Positions 21,727 through 33,467 of a stretch of DNA of 64,000 nucleotides are shown here, piece by piece. Source of the stretch: Filosporella fistucella (Eukaryota; Ascomycota; Leotiomycetes; Helotiales). The DNA lies in contig JAQJZZ010000004.1 in the NCBI GenBank assembly GCA_030077755.1, positions 1 to 64,000 of the forward strand, written 5' to 3'. The notes below the pieces were generated by a model, which did no database searches, had not been told where the DNA came from, and was given only the letters and a program-made list of their open reading frames with translations. Each line of letters opens with the position of its first letter. Position 1 is the stretch's first letter. Made by a program: the position numbers and the translations under genes.

Positions 21727-23880
21727 ATGGCCTACCAATATACCCCTCTTGATAGCGCTGGGTCTCAAATACGGCTGCTCACAGTTCACGTTGACATCAA
21801 GCAAGTTCTTGGAAGATCAAACGTTAAACCATTATCTGGAACGCTATCAAATTATTACCTTCCCGTTGCTACACTCTCTCGTACGCGTCGTCTTGTTTTG
21901 AGCTCCAAAATTGGCTACTATCTTGCGCTATCTTACGTTTGGGGTGACCCCACGAAGACACATGAAATCATTCTCGATGGCAAAACTCTTCGCATCACAG
22001 AAAATCTCTACAATAGACTTCGTGCAGTTCAGAAGAGTGTGCCGGCCAACTTCAACATCTGGGCTGATGCCATTTGCATCAATCAAGAGGATGATGAAGA
22101 GAAATCAGCTCAGATTCTTCTCATGAGAGAGATCTATCATTCTGCAACCTACGTTCGCATCTGGCTGGGTCCGGGATCTGATGTTGCTAAACGTTGCTTG
22201 GATTTCGTTGATAAATTAACTTGGGCACTACTCGTAACATATGAATCAGAGGATAAGGAAGACTCGGCCATGGACGAAGCTTTAGTAAAGCCATGGCTTG
22301 CAACAGGAGAGTTTCTGGGGAATACGTTCATACGGATCGGTCAAGCTGTTTCCATAGTGAATGATATCCAAGACCCCGCTGCACGAAATGATGCAAAACT
22401 CTTGACGCCAGATGAAGATCTCTCCCTCCATCAAGCTTCGATTGAAGGTGTTTCAGATTGGCGACCATCAGAGCGCCGATTGCGGAAGGTTGAATACGAA
22501 GGCGATTTTGTTGAAATAGCTCACCTATTGGGTGCTTTGTTTATACAAAATGACTGGTTCTCAAAAATGTGGGTTGTCCAGGAAGTCGGGGCAGCTGAGG
22601 ATGTTGAATTTCAAGTTGGCGGTGTGGCTGTCAACTGGCGGTATGTTGTGCGGGCTCTCTACTATCTTCACTTTACTAGGGATATACAGATACCGCATAT
22701 TACGAGGTATGTGACTTCACTTTTCATGGTTCATTTCTCACGAAATTTAGATTGACTGGACTCGAGAAAATTCGTGCTGGATGGAACATCAGGAAGCGGC
22801 AACCACTGAGAGATTTGATCCGTGAGTGTCGTTACAGGTTAGCTACGAATCCACGAGATAAAGTTTACTCTCTCATTGGTTTGATGGGAGATCAAATGAA
22901 TGAATACTTGACCCCAGATTACACGAAACCTATAGGAGAGGTTAGTTGCTCCCTCTTTAGACAGTGGTTGCTAATGTTGTCAGGTATATGCAAACACCAC
23001 ACTGCATTTCATTACTCAAGCAGGATCTATTGATCCCATATGCGGGTGGCAGACTTTGAATCGCAACGAAAGGTCCTGGGGCCTCCCCTCTTGGGCACCA
23101 GATTACTCCTTAGACCAAGATTCTGCTCCGTTCCCAATTGCTTCAATCGATGGAAGAGAGTGTGTCTTCACAGCATCGGGTTACGGTTCCTCTAGATACA
23201 CCAGAGACCAACCAGGGATGGACTGGAGGGTGCTGTCTGTGTCAGGGTTGCGCATCGATACTATTTCAGGTCTATCCGGGTTCAATAGCAGCGATGAATC
23301 ATTCGGAGTTCTCGAGGCACGCTGGCGATCTGAATTTTATGCCTCCCAGCAGGTTCCTCAATCATCGGTAACTCAATTTGGTGATTGCATGGATGACCTG
23401 GTGCATTTAGTTGAGACAGAGTCCAGGTCCTCACCCCTCGATTGGCCAAGGCTCAGCAGCTGCCTGTCACTCGAACTGTACATTCAAACCCTCCTGTCTG
23501 GTCGAATCTCTGCTAGAGAGCGGTTGAAATGGAATGACTTCCTCTCTTCGGTATGTGGCGAACTATCAAACGATCCAGAAAAAAGCGAAAAGCAAAGGCA
23601 ATATATCTCCGAGATGCGCGCAATTTTGAAAGCTCGTCTACTGCATCGAAGGCTAGCTGTCACTAAAGAAAATCACGTTGCGGCTGTGCCGGAGGAAACT
23701 CATCTTGGAGATATTATTTGTATTCTTTTTGGATGCAATATACCTGTTGTCTTGCGCGAGTTATCTGATCAGACCTATCGATTTGTTGGAGAATGTTACA
23801 TTCACAAGTTCATGGATGGGGAAGCAATTGCTATGCAAAGAAAAGGCAAGATGCAAGAGCAAGGTTTTCAATTGATGTGA
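21727..23880 (+). CDS. HET-domain (heterokaryon incompatibility) protein
   Basis: Three exons (21727-22706, 22751-22940, 22984-23880) joined by 44 and 43 nt introns with GT-AG ends give 688 residues in a continuous frame. The HET domain lies near residues 63-160. Its three signature blocks are YLALSYVWGDP (65-75), FNIWADAICINQEDD (109-123) and REIYHSATYVRIWLG (134-148). Later parts carry NPRDKVYSLIGL and the usual C-terminal FVGECYIHKFMDGEA. HET proteins trigger growth arrest and cell death when partners differ in allorecognition, and the domain is TIR-like. The ATG at 21727 is the first in frame. The gene appears intact and converges on the phytochrome-like gene. Its individual partner cannot be inferred. 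Confidence 0.9.
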
Positions 23881-24486
23881 GGTCGTTTTTGAATTTGGAG
23901 ATCTGCTCAAACCTTTCTGGAATGAAGGTGTCAGACGACCCGAAGGGTTTTATGCTCTACCAAGCCTCCTTGCATTGTGGGGCTGTAACCAAGCCTATAC
24001 ATTGGGTTACTTACTTTCGGGGTGATAAAAAGGATAGCGGATATATAGCAGTAAGACGTGCTGTCTCTGTGTATGGTAGCCTGCGTTGGGGAACTATACA
24101 ATGACATTTCTGAAATCTTGCATATTTGAAATGTAACAGCATCCGCAACATAGTTATACAGGTCGTTTTCAATATTCTATGATGGCTCTTGCTTTTGCCT
24201 CAATGAGCTTATTTGTATTTGGCTAGGGACTGTGACCCTTGTAATAGAATTGTCCTCCATCTGCACTCAAGAGCCGGCAGCCTATATTGACAAGGACGAC
24301 GGGGAGGGTCTTGTCACGTTGTAAGTTATGGTGGCCCGGATTAGCCAAGAGACTCCAAATTCCTTCTCTTTCCTCATCTATGCCATCATCACTATCCAAT
24401 ATGACCATTCCATCAATGCTGCTCCATAATTGCGCACACCTTTATTACTGAAATTATATATTTTCATGTGATGATTCCCACATATG
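23881..24486. other. Convergent intergenic region
   Basis: This is the 3' flank shared by the HET gene and the phytochrome-like gene. No gene is visible. Confidence 0.6.
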
Positions 24487-27400
24487 CTAAGCCTGAACCC
24501 CTTTAAACCAGCCACCACTCTCAAAATAGCCTCTCTTGTACAAACACGAGTCCCTGATATCATTATCGTATATTCCATTCATCAATAAACCCAGCCGTTT
24601 AAAGTCAATAGGTTTCATGATCCACCCATCAAAGCCCGTGGCCATATATTCATCACATAAATCTTCCAGTAATGATGCTGAGACAGCAAAAATCGGAATT
24701 CTTCCTAGCAATGCTGCCTTCTCGGAGAGCTTTGGTGAAGTGTATTCAAAATCCCTGATCAATCTTGTGGAGCCATGTCCATCAATGATAGGCATCTAAA
24801 AGTTCGTTAGCTATCTCCAAGAAAGTTCTCAGAGGCATCACCTGTAGATCCATCAATATGACATCAAATTCGTCAGGTCTGGACGCAAAAGTATCTGCGC
24901 AGGCTTGCCCATCTGTTGTGATTGATACCTCATGACCCATCTTGGATAGACGAAGGTTGAGAATTTTTGCATTGAGAGGATTATCTTCTGCAACAAGGAT
25001 TCGTAGACTAGCTAGAGCAGCGTGAAAATCTACCATTGAAGGAAATGGAAATCCTCTACTGTTTTGAAAATCATCTCCTGAACCGATCACGGATGCCTGT
25101 GACTGCATTGAAAGAGGGGAGGATATATATTCCGAGGGAGTTATATCAGTGACAGGTGTCTGTATTTCCCGTATCTCGGACACTTCCATCAGACATTTGT
25201 CGATGTCAGCTGCACGCTCCTCGATGTTCTGCAGCAAGTCTGCCATTGCTTGATCAGAGGAGGGAGTTTCCAAGACAGATACCTGATGAGCAGGTGAAAC
25301 ATCCATGGTCATTCGCAAGTAGACTGTCGTACCGTGCTCCGGTTTCGATCTTATTCTGAGTTGGCCTTTGTAATTCCGCACATATCGAGCCACAACTGCC
25401 AGACCCAGGCCGACAAAATCGACTTCTGCTTGCCTTTCATTACTCTGCTCACTATCATGGGCGATGTTTTCGAGACTTTGGAAGCAACTGTCTAGTTGTG
25501 CCTCGGACATTCCCTTGCCTTGATCTTCTACGGCCACTTCAACAACCACGTGACCATCCCTTTCATCAACGACTCCGAGACTTACAGTCACTTTCCCCAC
25601 TACTGTGTTCTGAATTGCGTTGCTTAAAACATTGGATATTGCCTGTCTGAGTCTTGCTGGATCTCCTCTGACAAGTGTTGGTAGTCGCTCGCATTGCAAA
25701 TTAGCTTGGAGGATCAAATCTTTGCGGAAGGCCTCTTGAGCGAAGGCTTCGACGACGCTATGTATCTCGTGCTGCAAGTCAAAAGTTTCCGCCAATAACA
25801 TCTGATTAGTTCCGTTGGCCCGGGTGAGATCAAGAAGATCGTTGATGGCAAAAATTAGTGATTTCGAGGCAGTGAGTGATTTCCCAAGTTGCTCTCGTGT
25901 AATTTCATCAACATTTCCATCTAAAATGACTTCGAGATAATTGATGATGGAATTGAGAGGGGTTCGTACTGTAAATATTAGAAGTGGACATATTGCTAAA
26001 ATAGTGAACTTACTTTCGTGTGAAGCGTTGGAGATGAGCAATTTCTTTACTCTACTACTTTCTTCGATTGCTTCTTTCTGCCTCCAAGTTTTTATAAAGG
26101 TTCCATAAAGAAGACCGATAACTGTTGCAATGTCCACTCGAAGGTGTCAGCAGGATTGATTGATGTTCAGACGGACATACATACTCTGATCATCTGTCCA
26201 CTCTCTACTTGTGTCCGTTATATGCTCAACCCACCTCAATAGTCCTGCCGTAGGTTCTGGTACCACGCCTCCGACGTATTGAAACTGCTCTTGCTCGTTC
26301 CCCGCCCAAAATATCTCCAGGAGCTGTCCCTTCCTGAACATTGTCAAAAAGTCCGCTCCAGAATCCGAGAGCGGGATTACCAGTACTCCAGCAAGAACTT
26401 TGAAACCTGGTTGGTATTCTAAATCCGGAAAATCAGTCGCAATCTTTTGCGATGAAATGACTTTCTGCGGCTTCTTCAAGCAAAAATAATGCAAGAGGGC
26501 AAGCGCTTCTTGGTACGCCTCCAATTTTCCAAGAGACCGAGCCTCTCCATTCAATGTCAGAATCCCAAACTCAGCGCCAAAAACCTGGAGAAGATTGGCA
26601 GTATCTGCCGCAAGAAATTCCGCTGGTGATTTCAACGACAATCCCGCCATTAATGATGATCTGAGCTCAACCTTCTCCTTGGAAAGTAACCTCTCAATGT
26701 GTGTCGATAATAGGCCCCCAATAGCTCTGCAGAGCTCCTTAAGTGGCGGAGAGACGACCGTGATTTCAGCGTCATAAGAATGGCACATGACTAGGCCCCA
26801 GAGTTCATGGTTAACGATGATTGAAATCGACATGGCAGAAGTGACTTGCATTCTTGAGAAATACTCGACCTGCTCGGGAGGGAAAGCTCTCAAGTAGCAG
26901 CGGGATAGATCTAGAGGGAATTTTGCTCCTTCGCGATCAACGATCGAGGAGACAGGAGAAAGCTTCTCACGCAGTAGCTGCACTCTGTCGAGTTTATGTA
27001 ATTCTCGAATAGGAACTGGCACATCTGATGAAGGGAAATGCAGACCAAGAAACACATCTTTACTGGCCTCTGGGTTCAACATTTCACCAACCACGGCACC
27101 GCACTTGCACTCATCAAACCTATATACCATAACACGATCGAAATTTGTTATCTCCGAAACGGTTCCGACAGCAACATCGTACAACTGAGGGATGGAGGTG
27201 GTGTTTGTGCACTGGCGCTGAATCTGGTTCAAAAGAGCAATCGCATCGATTCGACCTTCAGAATCCGAATTTTCTCCTCGGCGATGCCGCAATGGGTAAC
27301 TCTTTCTGGTCGTGGCATTTTTGTATTCCGCTTCGGTAGGGTTGTAGTTGAGTCTTTTGGTGGGTTTTCTGATTTTAGTTCTCTTCGTCAATCTGGGTTC

Positions 27401-27922
27401 AAGAGATGGGATGTATTTCTCAAACTCGCAAACTAATATGTTTGAATCAAGGAGTGTAGCATGAACAGAGCACCAGAATTTAGAGACCTGACCTGTGGAG
27501 GACTTAATTGATACCGGGAAAACCTCCGGGTCTGGCAAATTTGGTGCATGTGGATGTGAGGCATTTTCCAAAACAAACTGAAGGCAAGATTTGAAAGCTT
27601 CTCGGTCGTCACTGATAACTTTACTGAAGCAACTAGCGCTGAAAACATCTTCCAAAGAAAGATGGGTGATAGCGGTGATGTTGTCGCTGACGGCGAGGGC
27701 ATTGAAACCAGATTCTGATTTGCGCAGTGCTGCCAAGGCTCCGAGTGATTGAATTTCATTTACTAAGTGAGCCAGATTACTTGTCTTGAATGCTGCTTTG
27801 GCGGTTTGGTCTCCCCATACTTTGGGGCCATCGAACTTTGATCTTCTTTTGGTATGACACTTTGGAGCTTCGATATCTACACTCAGTTCTACCGGATTTG
27901 TTAGATGAAGATTCTCGTTCAA
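24487..27922 (-). CDS. Phytochrome-like hybrid histidine kinase with degenerate photosensor
   Basis: Four exons (27922-26185, 26136-26014, 25968-24842, 24795-24487) with 48, 45 and 46 nt introns give 1,098 residues. The order is PAS (about 40-170), GAF (225-415), PHY (420-580), HisKA with SHEIRTPLN (phospho-acceptor His619), HATPase (N box near 730, DQGKG near 770) and a receiver with MDLQMP (Asp994). This is the fungal phytochrome layout. Transmitter residues look intact. The photosensor does not. Lys46 sits where the bilin-binding Cys belongs (spacing to IQSLG at 57-61), and Gln351 replaces the GAF His in the SP.H.. motif. The PHY-tongue PRxSF motif reads PTAGLL. Asp300 of SDVP is kept. Two long frames are joined by an intron whose removal restores DDQMDIATV, so this is one gene. 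It probably signals without bilin. Confidence 0.85.
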
Positions 27923-29400
27923 ATCAGCTGACGAGACATGCCTTCAGGGGTAATCTGATGGCCAGGCCTAGGCTCCTCGATGGAAACTCGCAATGGGAAG
28001 ACACGTTCGACGAAATTATCCATCGCTCTCACTTGCGACAAATTTGGCATCATGCACCGCAACGAAATACGAATTGGTTGATGATATGAAGTTTGCAGAA
28101 TGACAGATTGAGGGTATCCGATCTAGCGGCTTAATGTCTAGACCATTTCGATCACCATCCACCTGGACTTCACGTTGGTAGGCAAATCATGCCACAATCT
28201 CCACCTGCCGGCCAGCTTGTGGCCGCCTTCAACAGAGTGGTGTCACGATTACTCATCATTTGCCCCAGGGAAATAGTTATTCGACTTTCTTTTTTGAGGG
28301 TTAGGTTTCCTCCGGACGGGAGTTCACTAGAGACATCCACAAACCAAGCCAAGCGATGTGAGTTTTTTATCAAATTTTATAATCAGTGACAACGAATTCC
28401 AAGAAGAAGAGTGGTAATATAAGAATGCTTCGAAGCAACTGAAGCCTGCAGGGCTACATTGGAAAACTTTGGAGATGCAAGTTCGGTGCGGACAATGCAA
28501 CTTTCAAAGATCAGGAGCTGACTTGAGCAGACAGGTCATCTTCATGTCCAGGGGCGCATTCGGTTAAATATGAAAGCCCGCCCGCTCCCACACCGCGGTT
28601 TCCAGGACGCCATATGTCCTGAGGATGTTCAGATGGGATCGGTGAATTGATCGCGCTTGAGGCACGGTTGATATTTAGCTAAATTGAGAATAGAATTTCG
28701 TGCATTAGGCAAGGCTGACCGTGACACAGTAAGTCCTTGAGTGTATATATTAATGAAAAAGTCGGGCAGCCAATAGACTCCAGAGGCGGTAGTATGCGCT
28801 TCTTCGATCGAATCTTGTAACAACCAAGGGTTGTCTAGACCTTCCGATCTTAAGCCCCAATCAGCGATTGTTGCCCATCATAACCTCCTCGGCATTGCTG
28901 CTGCTATTTCATGGAACATATTGCTGCCCGAGAGACCCGCTCTTCTTTAGCATTGTCTTAATCTTCCGGCTCCCAGTCGACTGGCACGTGTGCTTGGATC
29001 GATGTTGTACTATTGATTGAAATGCACACAACATCTTTCTCCCACTTCTATTTCTTCGAACGGCACATGAGATGTTCGGAAGAATCTCCCAACTTTCTCC
29101 AACGCATATATCTTCCCGCTTCTTGAGACTATCGAGAATGCGATTCTAAATTAACCGATCGTAGTCTGGTTCAATTTGGTATAAACAACTAATTGTCCAT
29201 CTTGGGTCATTGTTCTCAACGGCACCTTTTCCTCGTTCCCGCATGTCCCGTTTTATGAATTTCTCTGTGGCCCGGGGAAATGACAAGACCAAAAATCCGG
29301 CATAGGGGTTTCTACTGGTACGGGGTATCTTGCCAATGTCAGAAGAAACCCGGCCGTTATTTCTAGATCCTGATTGCACCTGGGATGGTGGGAAGTCGCA
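27923..29400. other. Gene-poor region upstream of the phytochrome-like gene
   Basis: Short open frames occur on both strands (28170-28389, 28629-28823, 29146-29379) but none carries recognisable sequence. The first few hundred bases presumably contain the promoter of the phytochrome-like gene. Confidence 0.45.
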
Positions 29401-30190
29401 CTATAACTTATCCTCCTCCATGTTCTCGGCCTTTCTTGATATACTTAGTGTCGAGGCTGCACTCGGACTTCTACGGCTTGAAGACAAATCAGCCCCTCCC
29501 CCAAATTCTGCTAGGTCCGCTGTCACCAAAGCATCGCCAATAGAACAGTTGATATTGGGTAGTTGTGGATAGCATAATTTCCGAAGGCGGTTCTTTGCTA
29601 GGAGGGGCATTCTAGCCCAGACAGCCACCCCAATCTTCTCTAGCTGCCTACGGATTCGTGGAGCTCAGATATGGTTGCAGTTCTTAGGATCCGCAGATTA
29701 CTCAACTTTTGCCAATTCTCTCGTTTTTTTTTCTGGTTGGAATTCGTGGCTGTTGGTCAAATATCGAGGGTCTTCTTTCGTGGCCAAGCTGGGGACTAGG
29801 TTGTTATAAGACTCGATGACCCGTGGGACACTGTTTCGACTCTGTTATCAGATCCAGATCGTGGCTGACAGCAGTGTTTCCCGTTGCCTTCATAATCGCT
29901 TCTTTTACGAACTGTTCCAATTTATTTGTTTGAACTTCTAGCAAAGTCCTAAAATACAATGCCTTGGCCTCCAGATAACCTATCAGTGCCTCGTTGACGA
30001 GCATTAGAGCTGTACATCAGGCTCTTTGTCCCTCAGTTCGAAAATGCCCCATTATTTCTTTCTTTTCGCCCCCTTCAACTCTGCAACTTATTCTTCAATC
30101 ATCGAGTCGAAGTCTGCGTAGAAAACCCTCCGTCCTGCGCCGATAAGCTCGTAGCGACGAGGAACTCTTTGGGTGTTGTTTTCTTATAGG
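29401..30190 (-). pseudogene. Unrecognised decayed gene
   Basis: From about 30160 one frame reads VPRRYELIGAGRRVFYADF and continues through two TAA stops into VAELKGAKRKK and WGIFELRDKEPDVQL. A second frame then takes over (LVNEALIGYLEAKALYF, 29804-30004), followed by PQLPNINCSIGDALVTADL at 29401-29628. The helical, charged composition is protein-like, while the stops and frame changes prevent a full product. I do not recognise the family. Confidence 0.35.
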
Positions 30191-31807
30191 CTCGGAGCGT
30201 TTAGTGCTTTCATTTAGGATAGAAGCAGTGATGTCTCTAATTATCATGATGATTGTTGCTGCGTGTAATTTCGTTTAGGTGAAGATAAATTACACAGGAT
30301 TTGAAGCAGAACAGAATGAATCTGACCTGTTATCCAATATTCATCTACAAGCAAGTTTCAGATCCATCACAACAACACAGGCCAATCTTTAGGAGCTCGC
30401 TCTGTTTCATTTTGTTGCTATAACACTATCGGAGTCGATTTGACTATGTTCTACTCATCAAGACTACCGGCAATGGCCGGTTTATTGAATACCATAACCA
30501 TGGTTTTCTCTCACTATCATTCTTACCAATGTCCGTGCAACATCTGATCTCCAGTGGAATCCAATATTGATTTTTCCAGAACTGTTGCGTACAGAGGTTC
30601 CCGAACCCTTGGTCAGAAGTGCGCAAACTATAAAGTGTTCAACACTGTGCGAATAAATCGGACGATTCGGAACAAGCTTGAAGATTCTTCGTATTCACTT
30701 AAAATCAAAATTGATTGCCTTTGGATCATCCTGCATTATTTGCGGCTGGTCTGTAAAACCTCTCCCAAGCCGGCCCCCTCAGCCAATCGCATATGTTTCT
30801 TCCACAATTGCACATTTTTGTGCCTGATGTGGAGATGGTTGGGACAGCTCGTCCGCTTTCTCCTGGGATTTAGCTTACCTACATTCCCAGGTAGTTATTG
30901 GGACTGATGTGCTTCGCTTCCGGTGCGCTTCGGTCTGAACAAACATCGCAGAAATGGTCTGACAATCACACACTTCCATGCCGTGATTGACAGACACAAT
31001 ATCGCGTGACGTTCCGACGAACGAGCCTGCCACTTTCCGTCTCGTTTCTTCGCAGAGCCCAGCCTTACTGTTGCACGTTGAAAATAGGCACCGAGTTGCC
31101 CAAATTTGAAAGCATGTGTTTCAAAAGATGCGTGTAATCATGATCTGAAATCACTTTAGTCATAACAAGAGATGCCGCTTCTTGCAAATTGCACCGCCTT
31201 GGTACCATTTTCGGGTATTGATAGTGAAACCACGCAGATTGAAATGTACAGGAAGTCTGCATCCTCAAGTCTAAATCGAGATCGCTGGGAAAGGCCGTGT
31301 CTGTGTTCGAGTGTGATATGTTGTCGGCATGACACAGTCGCTATGGATGATGTGTATCGCTACCATTGACTTCAGGTAGAGTACCTTAGAATGTGGTACT
31401 ATACGAAGCTGGGGACCTCCGGTTGACAGCCACTAGCCATGTCATTTGAATATTAAGGAGAAACAGGCTACACAAATACATTTGGAAAAAACGAACGGGC
31501 AAATAGAATATCCATAAGCCAGAAAATTAAATACGCATAGCACTCCTTCCCCACTAATCCTATGTAAGAACTCGTTTCTTACCACGGCACGGCTGACATC
31601 AAAGAGAAAACAAAACATGCTGAAAATTCCGTCAGAATGATTCAAAGGTATATGGCTTCCAGCCCATATATTCGGTGTCCTTTCGAGTGGGGAATTAATG
31701 GCACCAATGTAGAGTGGGAAAGTGACGCAGGTTCCATTAGGAGATACTACAAACCACCAAACTCCGACCCAATGCCATATACACACATATCGTACAATCA
31801 TCACTCA
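30191..31807. other. Gene-poor region
   Basis: Frames of up to 120 codons exist on both strands (30554-30907, 31442-31804), but none has protein-like conservation or motifs that I recognise. Confidence 0.45.
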
Positions 31808-32244
31808 TCACGGCCGTTGTCCTGGTCCTGGCGGCCCAATAACCCCGGGCATCTGCTGTGCTCCTTCGGCCTTCAATTTCTCTAGTTGTTTGTTTCGCTG
31901 ATACTCCATCACCCTCCTCTGCTTGAAATATGTGACCTGTAGCTATTAGTAGCTGCAGCATAAATGGCATAGTCTACAAGAGATTCCCATAGCTCTGCAG
32001 GCAATGAACATACCCAACTCGAAGCGCAATTTGCCTCAAATCCCTTCCCCTCCACTTTGCAGCTCTTGTCTGCCTTTTCCTTCTCCGTAATGCTGTCGAC
32101 TATATCATTCCTTTCGAGGCAATTAAAGTATAAATCTCGAGCTTCCCAGCATTTCGCTCGCTGTGATCGATCTGGCGCTATTGGAGCTCCATCCGAAGAA
32201 GTCTTGGGTGTGGGAAGAGAAGGGGAAGAGCTGAATAGGCCCAT
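31808..32244 (-). CDS. COA6: Cytochrome c oxidase assembly factor 6 (Coa6)
   Basis: Two exons (32244-32014 and 31936-31808, with a 77 nt intron GTATGT...ACAG) give 119 residues. The hallmark twin-cysteine pattern is present: Cys32-X9-Cys42 in KCWEARDLYFNC, and Cys62-X10-Cys73. After the intron the usual SSW-VTYFKQRRVMEYQR segment follows. Coa6 is a small mitochondrial intermembrane-space protein that helps deliver copper to the CuA site of cytochrome oxidase subunit 2. The start is set at MGLFSS (32244) because the upstream 55 in-frame codons look untranslated and the family starts here. It lies divergent to SYS1, 360 bases apart. Confidence 0.9.
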
Positions 32245-32604
32245 GATGTTGCCAGTGCCGTAATTTATTCTAGAATTCATTAGCATTCTATCTGAATATC
32301 CAAAGCTCAACTTACCTAAACAAAGACTTTGGTAAATGGGAAGATATCCAGAAAATCCCAAGAAAATTGTCAAACTGCCTTCTCGATCTAATGTCCTCAC
32401 GTTCGGCAAGCTCTAAAATCAAAGCTCAGCCGCGTCGCCCGCTTTCCTCAGAGTGGCAGAAAACTCGCCCTAAACCTAATGCGTCACTAATCTGGCCTCC
32501 TTGCAACCTACAATCAGTCAACCATAATATCCCGAATCATCGTTCCCATCATCTACAATCTCCAAATGCACGGCATCAGATAAACTCCGCAAATTTTCAA
32601 AAGA
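32245..32604. promoter_or_regulatory. Divergent promoter between COA6 and SYS1
   Basis: These 360 bases separate the two start codons, so both housekeeping genes must take their promoters from here. No factor site was assigned. Confidence 0.6.
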
Positions 32605-33286
32605 ATGGCACGCCGACGCCGCCCTCCAAGACCAGGCGCCCTGACTGAACTGCCTCCTCTCAAGATCCTGACCCAAATCCTCCTCTTACAATCGATTTGG
32701 TATCTCGCAGCCACTGTCTTGATCCTCTTCACAGTCCTTGTCGCAGGTCGTAAATTCAGCTTCGATTTGGTTTTGAGCTGGAGGAGTCTGCGAGGTGATA
32801 CAACCGTAGGATGGATGCTAGGGCTGGTATGGTTACTAAACAGTCTCGTTGGGTACGTCTCCATGCTGTGCCATAGGAAATGACGGAAACTGACAATAAA
32901 TTAGAGTCGTATCAATCCTCTTCTTCATATCTCGTAGTAAACTTGTTCCGGATTTCGCCCTCACATTACATTTCATACATCTTCTAATTGTATCCCTTTA
33001 TTCCCATTCAATACCTACAAATCTTCTTTGGTGGATCCTACAAGGCGTGTCTGCAACTATGATGACGGCCCTGGGGGTTTGGACATGTCAGTATAGAGAA
33101 CTGCGGCCCATCAACTTTGGTGGGAGTGCAGCGCCCTCGTCGAATTCGAACGCTACAGAGAATCCTCCGAATGATGGACAAGACTTGGAGCAAGGTTACG
33201 GCCGTGGGAGAGGCAGAGGAAGGGGGAGAGATGGAGCTGGAGAATACGAGATGGTAGGCTTGAAGGAGAATGGAGAAGCTTCATGA
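32605..33286 (+). CDS. SYS1: Golgi integral membrane protein Sys1
   Basis: Two exons (32605-32852, 32905-33286; 52 nt intron GTACGT...TTAG) give 209 residues. The N-terminus MARRRRPPRPGALTELPPLK, the LRGDTTVGWMLGLVWL segment and the fourth membrane helix followed by WTCQYRELRPINFG match fungal Sys1. Four membrane helices are visible (about 23-45, 66-95, 100-120, 128-150). Sys1 sits in Golgi membranes and recruits the Arl3/Arl1 GTPase system for trafficking. The C-terminal tail is unusual: residues about 188-198 form an RGRGRGRGR run before an acidic end. Recognition of the core is firm. Confidence 0.9.
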
Positions 33287-33467
33287 CATTTGATTTGGCG
33301 TATGAAGAAGGTGGCATTGGGCGGAGTTTTCTGGAACGGCTTGTAATATCACTTCTTAAGCATTGGATTACTGGTTTACATCAGTAGGTCATGGGTAGAT
33401 ACCCAATGTATTAGGTTCATTCTTCTAATCCAAACAACCTGTGCTGACAAAATCCTGAAACGGCAAT

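Noticed and set aside
26137..26184. Two separate genes, a sensor ORF and a kinase ORF, for the phytochrome-like region
   Set aside because: A 48 nt stretch with a GTATGT donor, CTGAC branch site and AG end rejoins DDQ with MDIATV in frame, giving the known fungal phytochrome layout in one gene.
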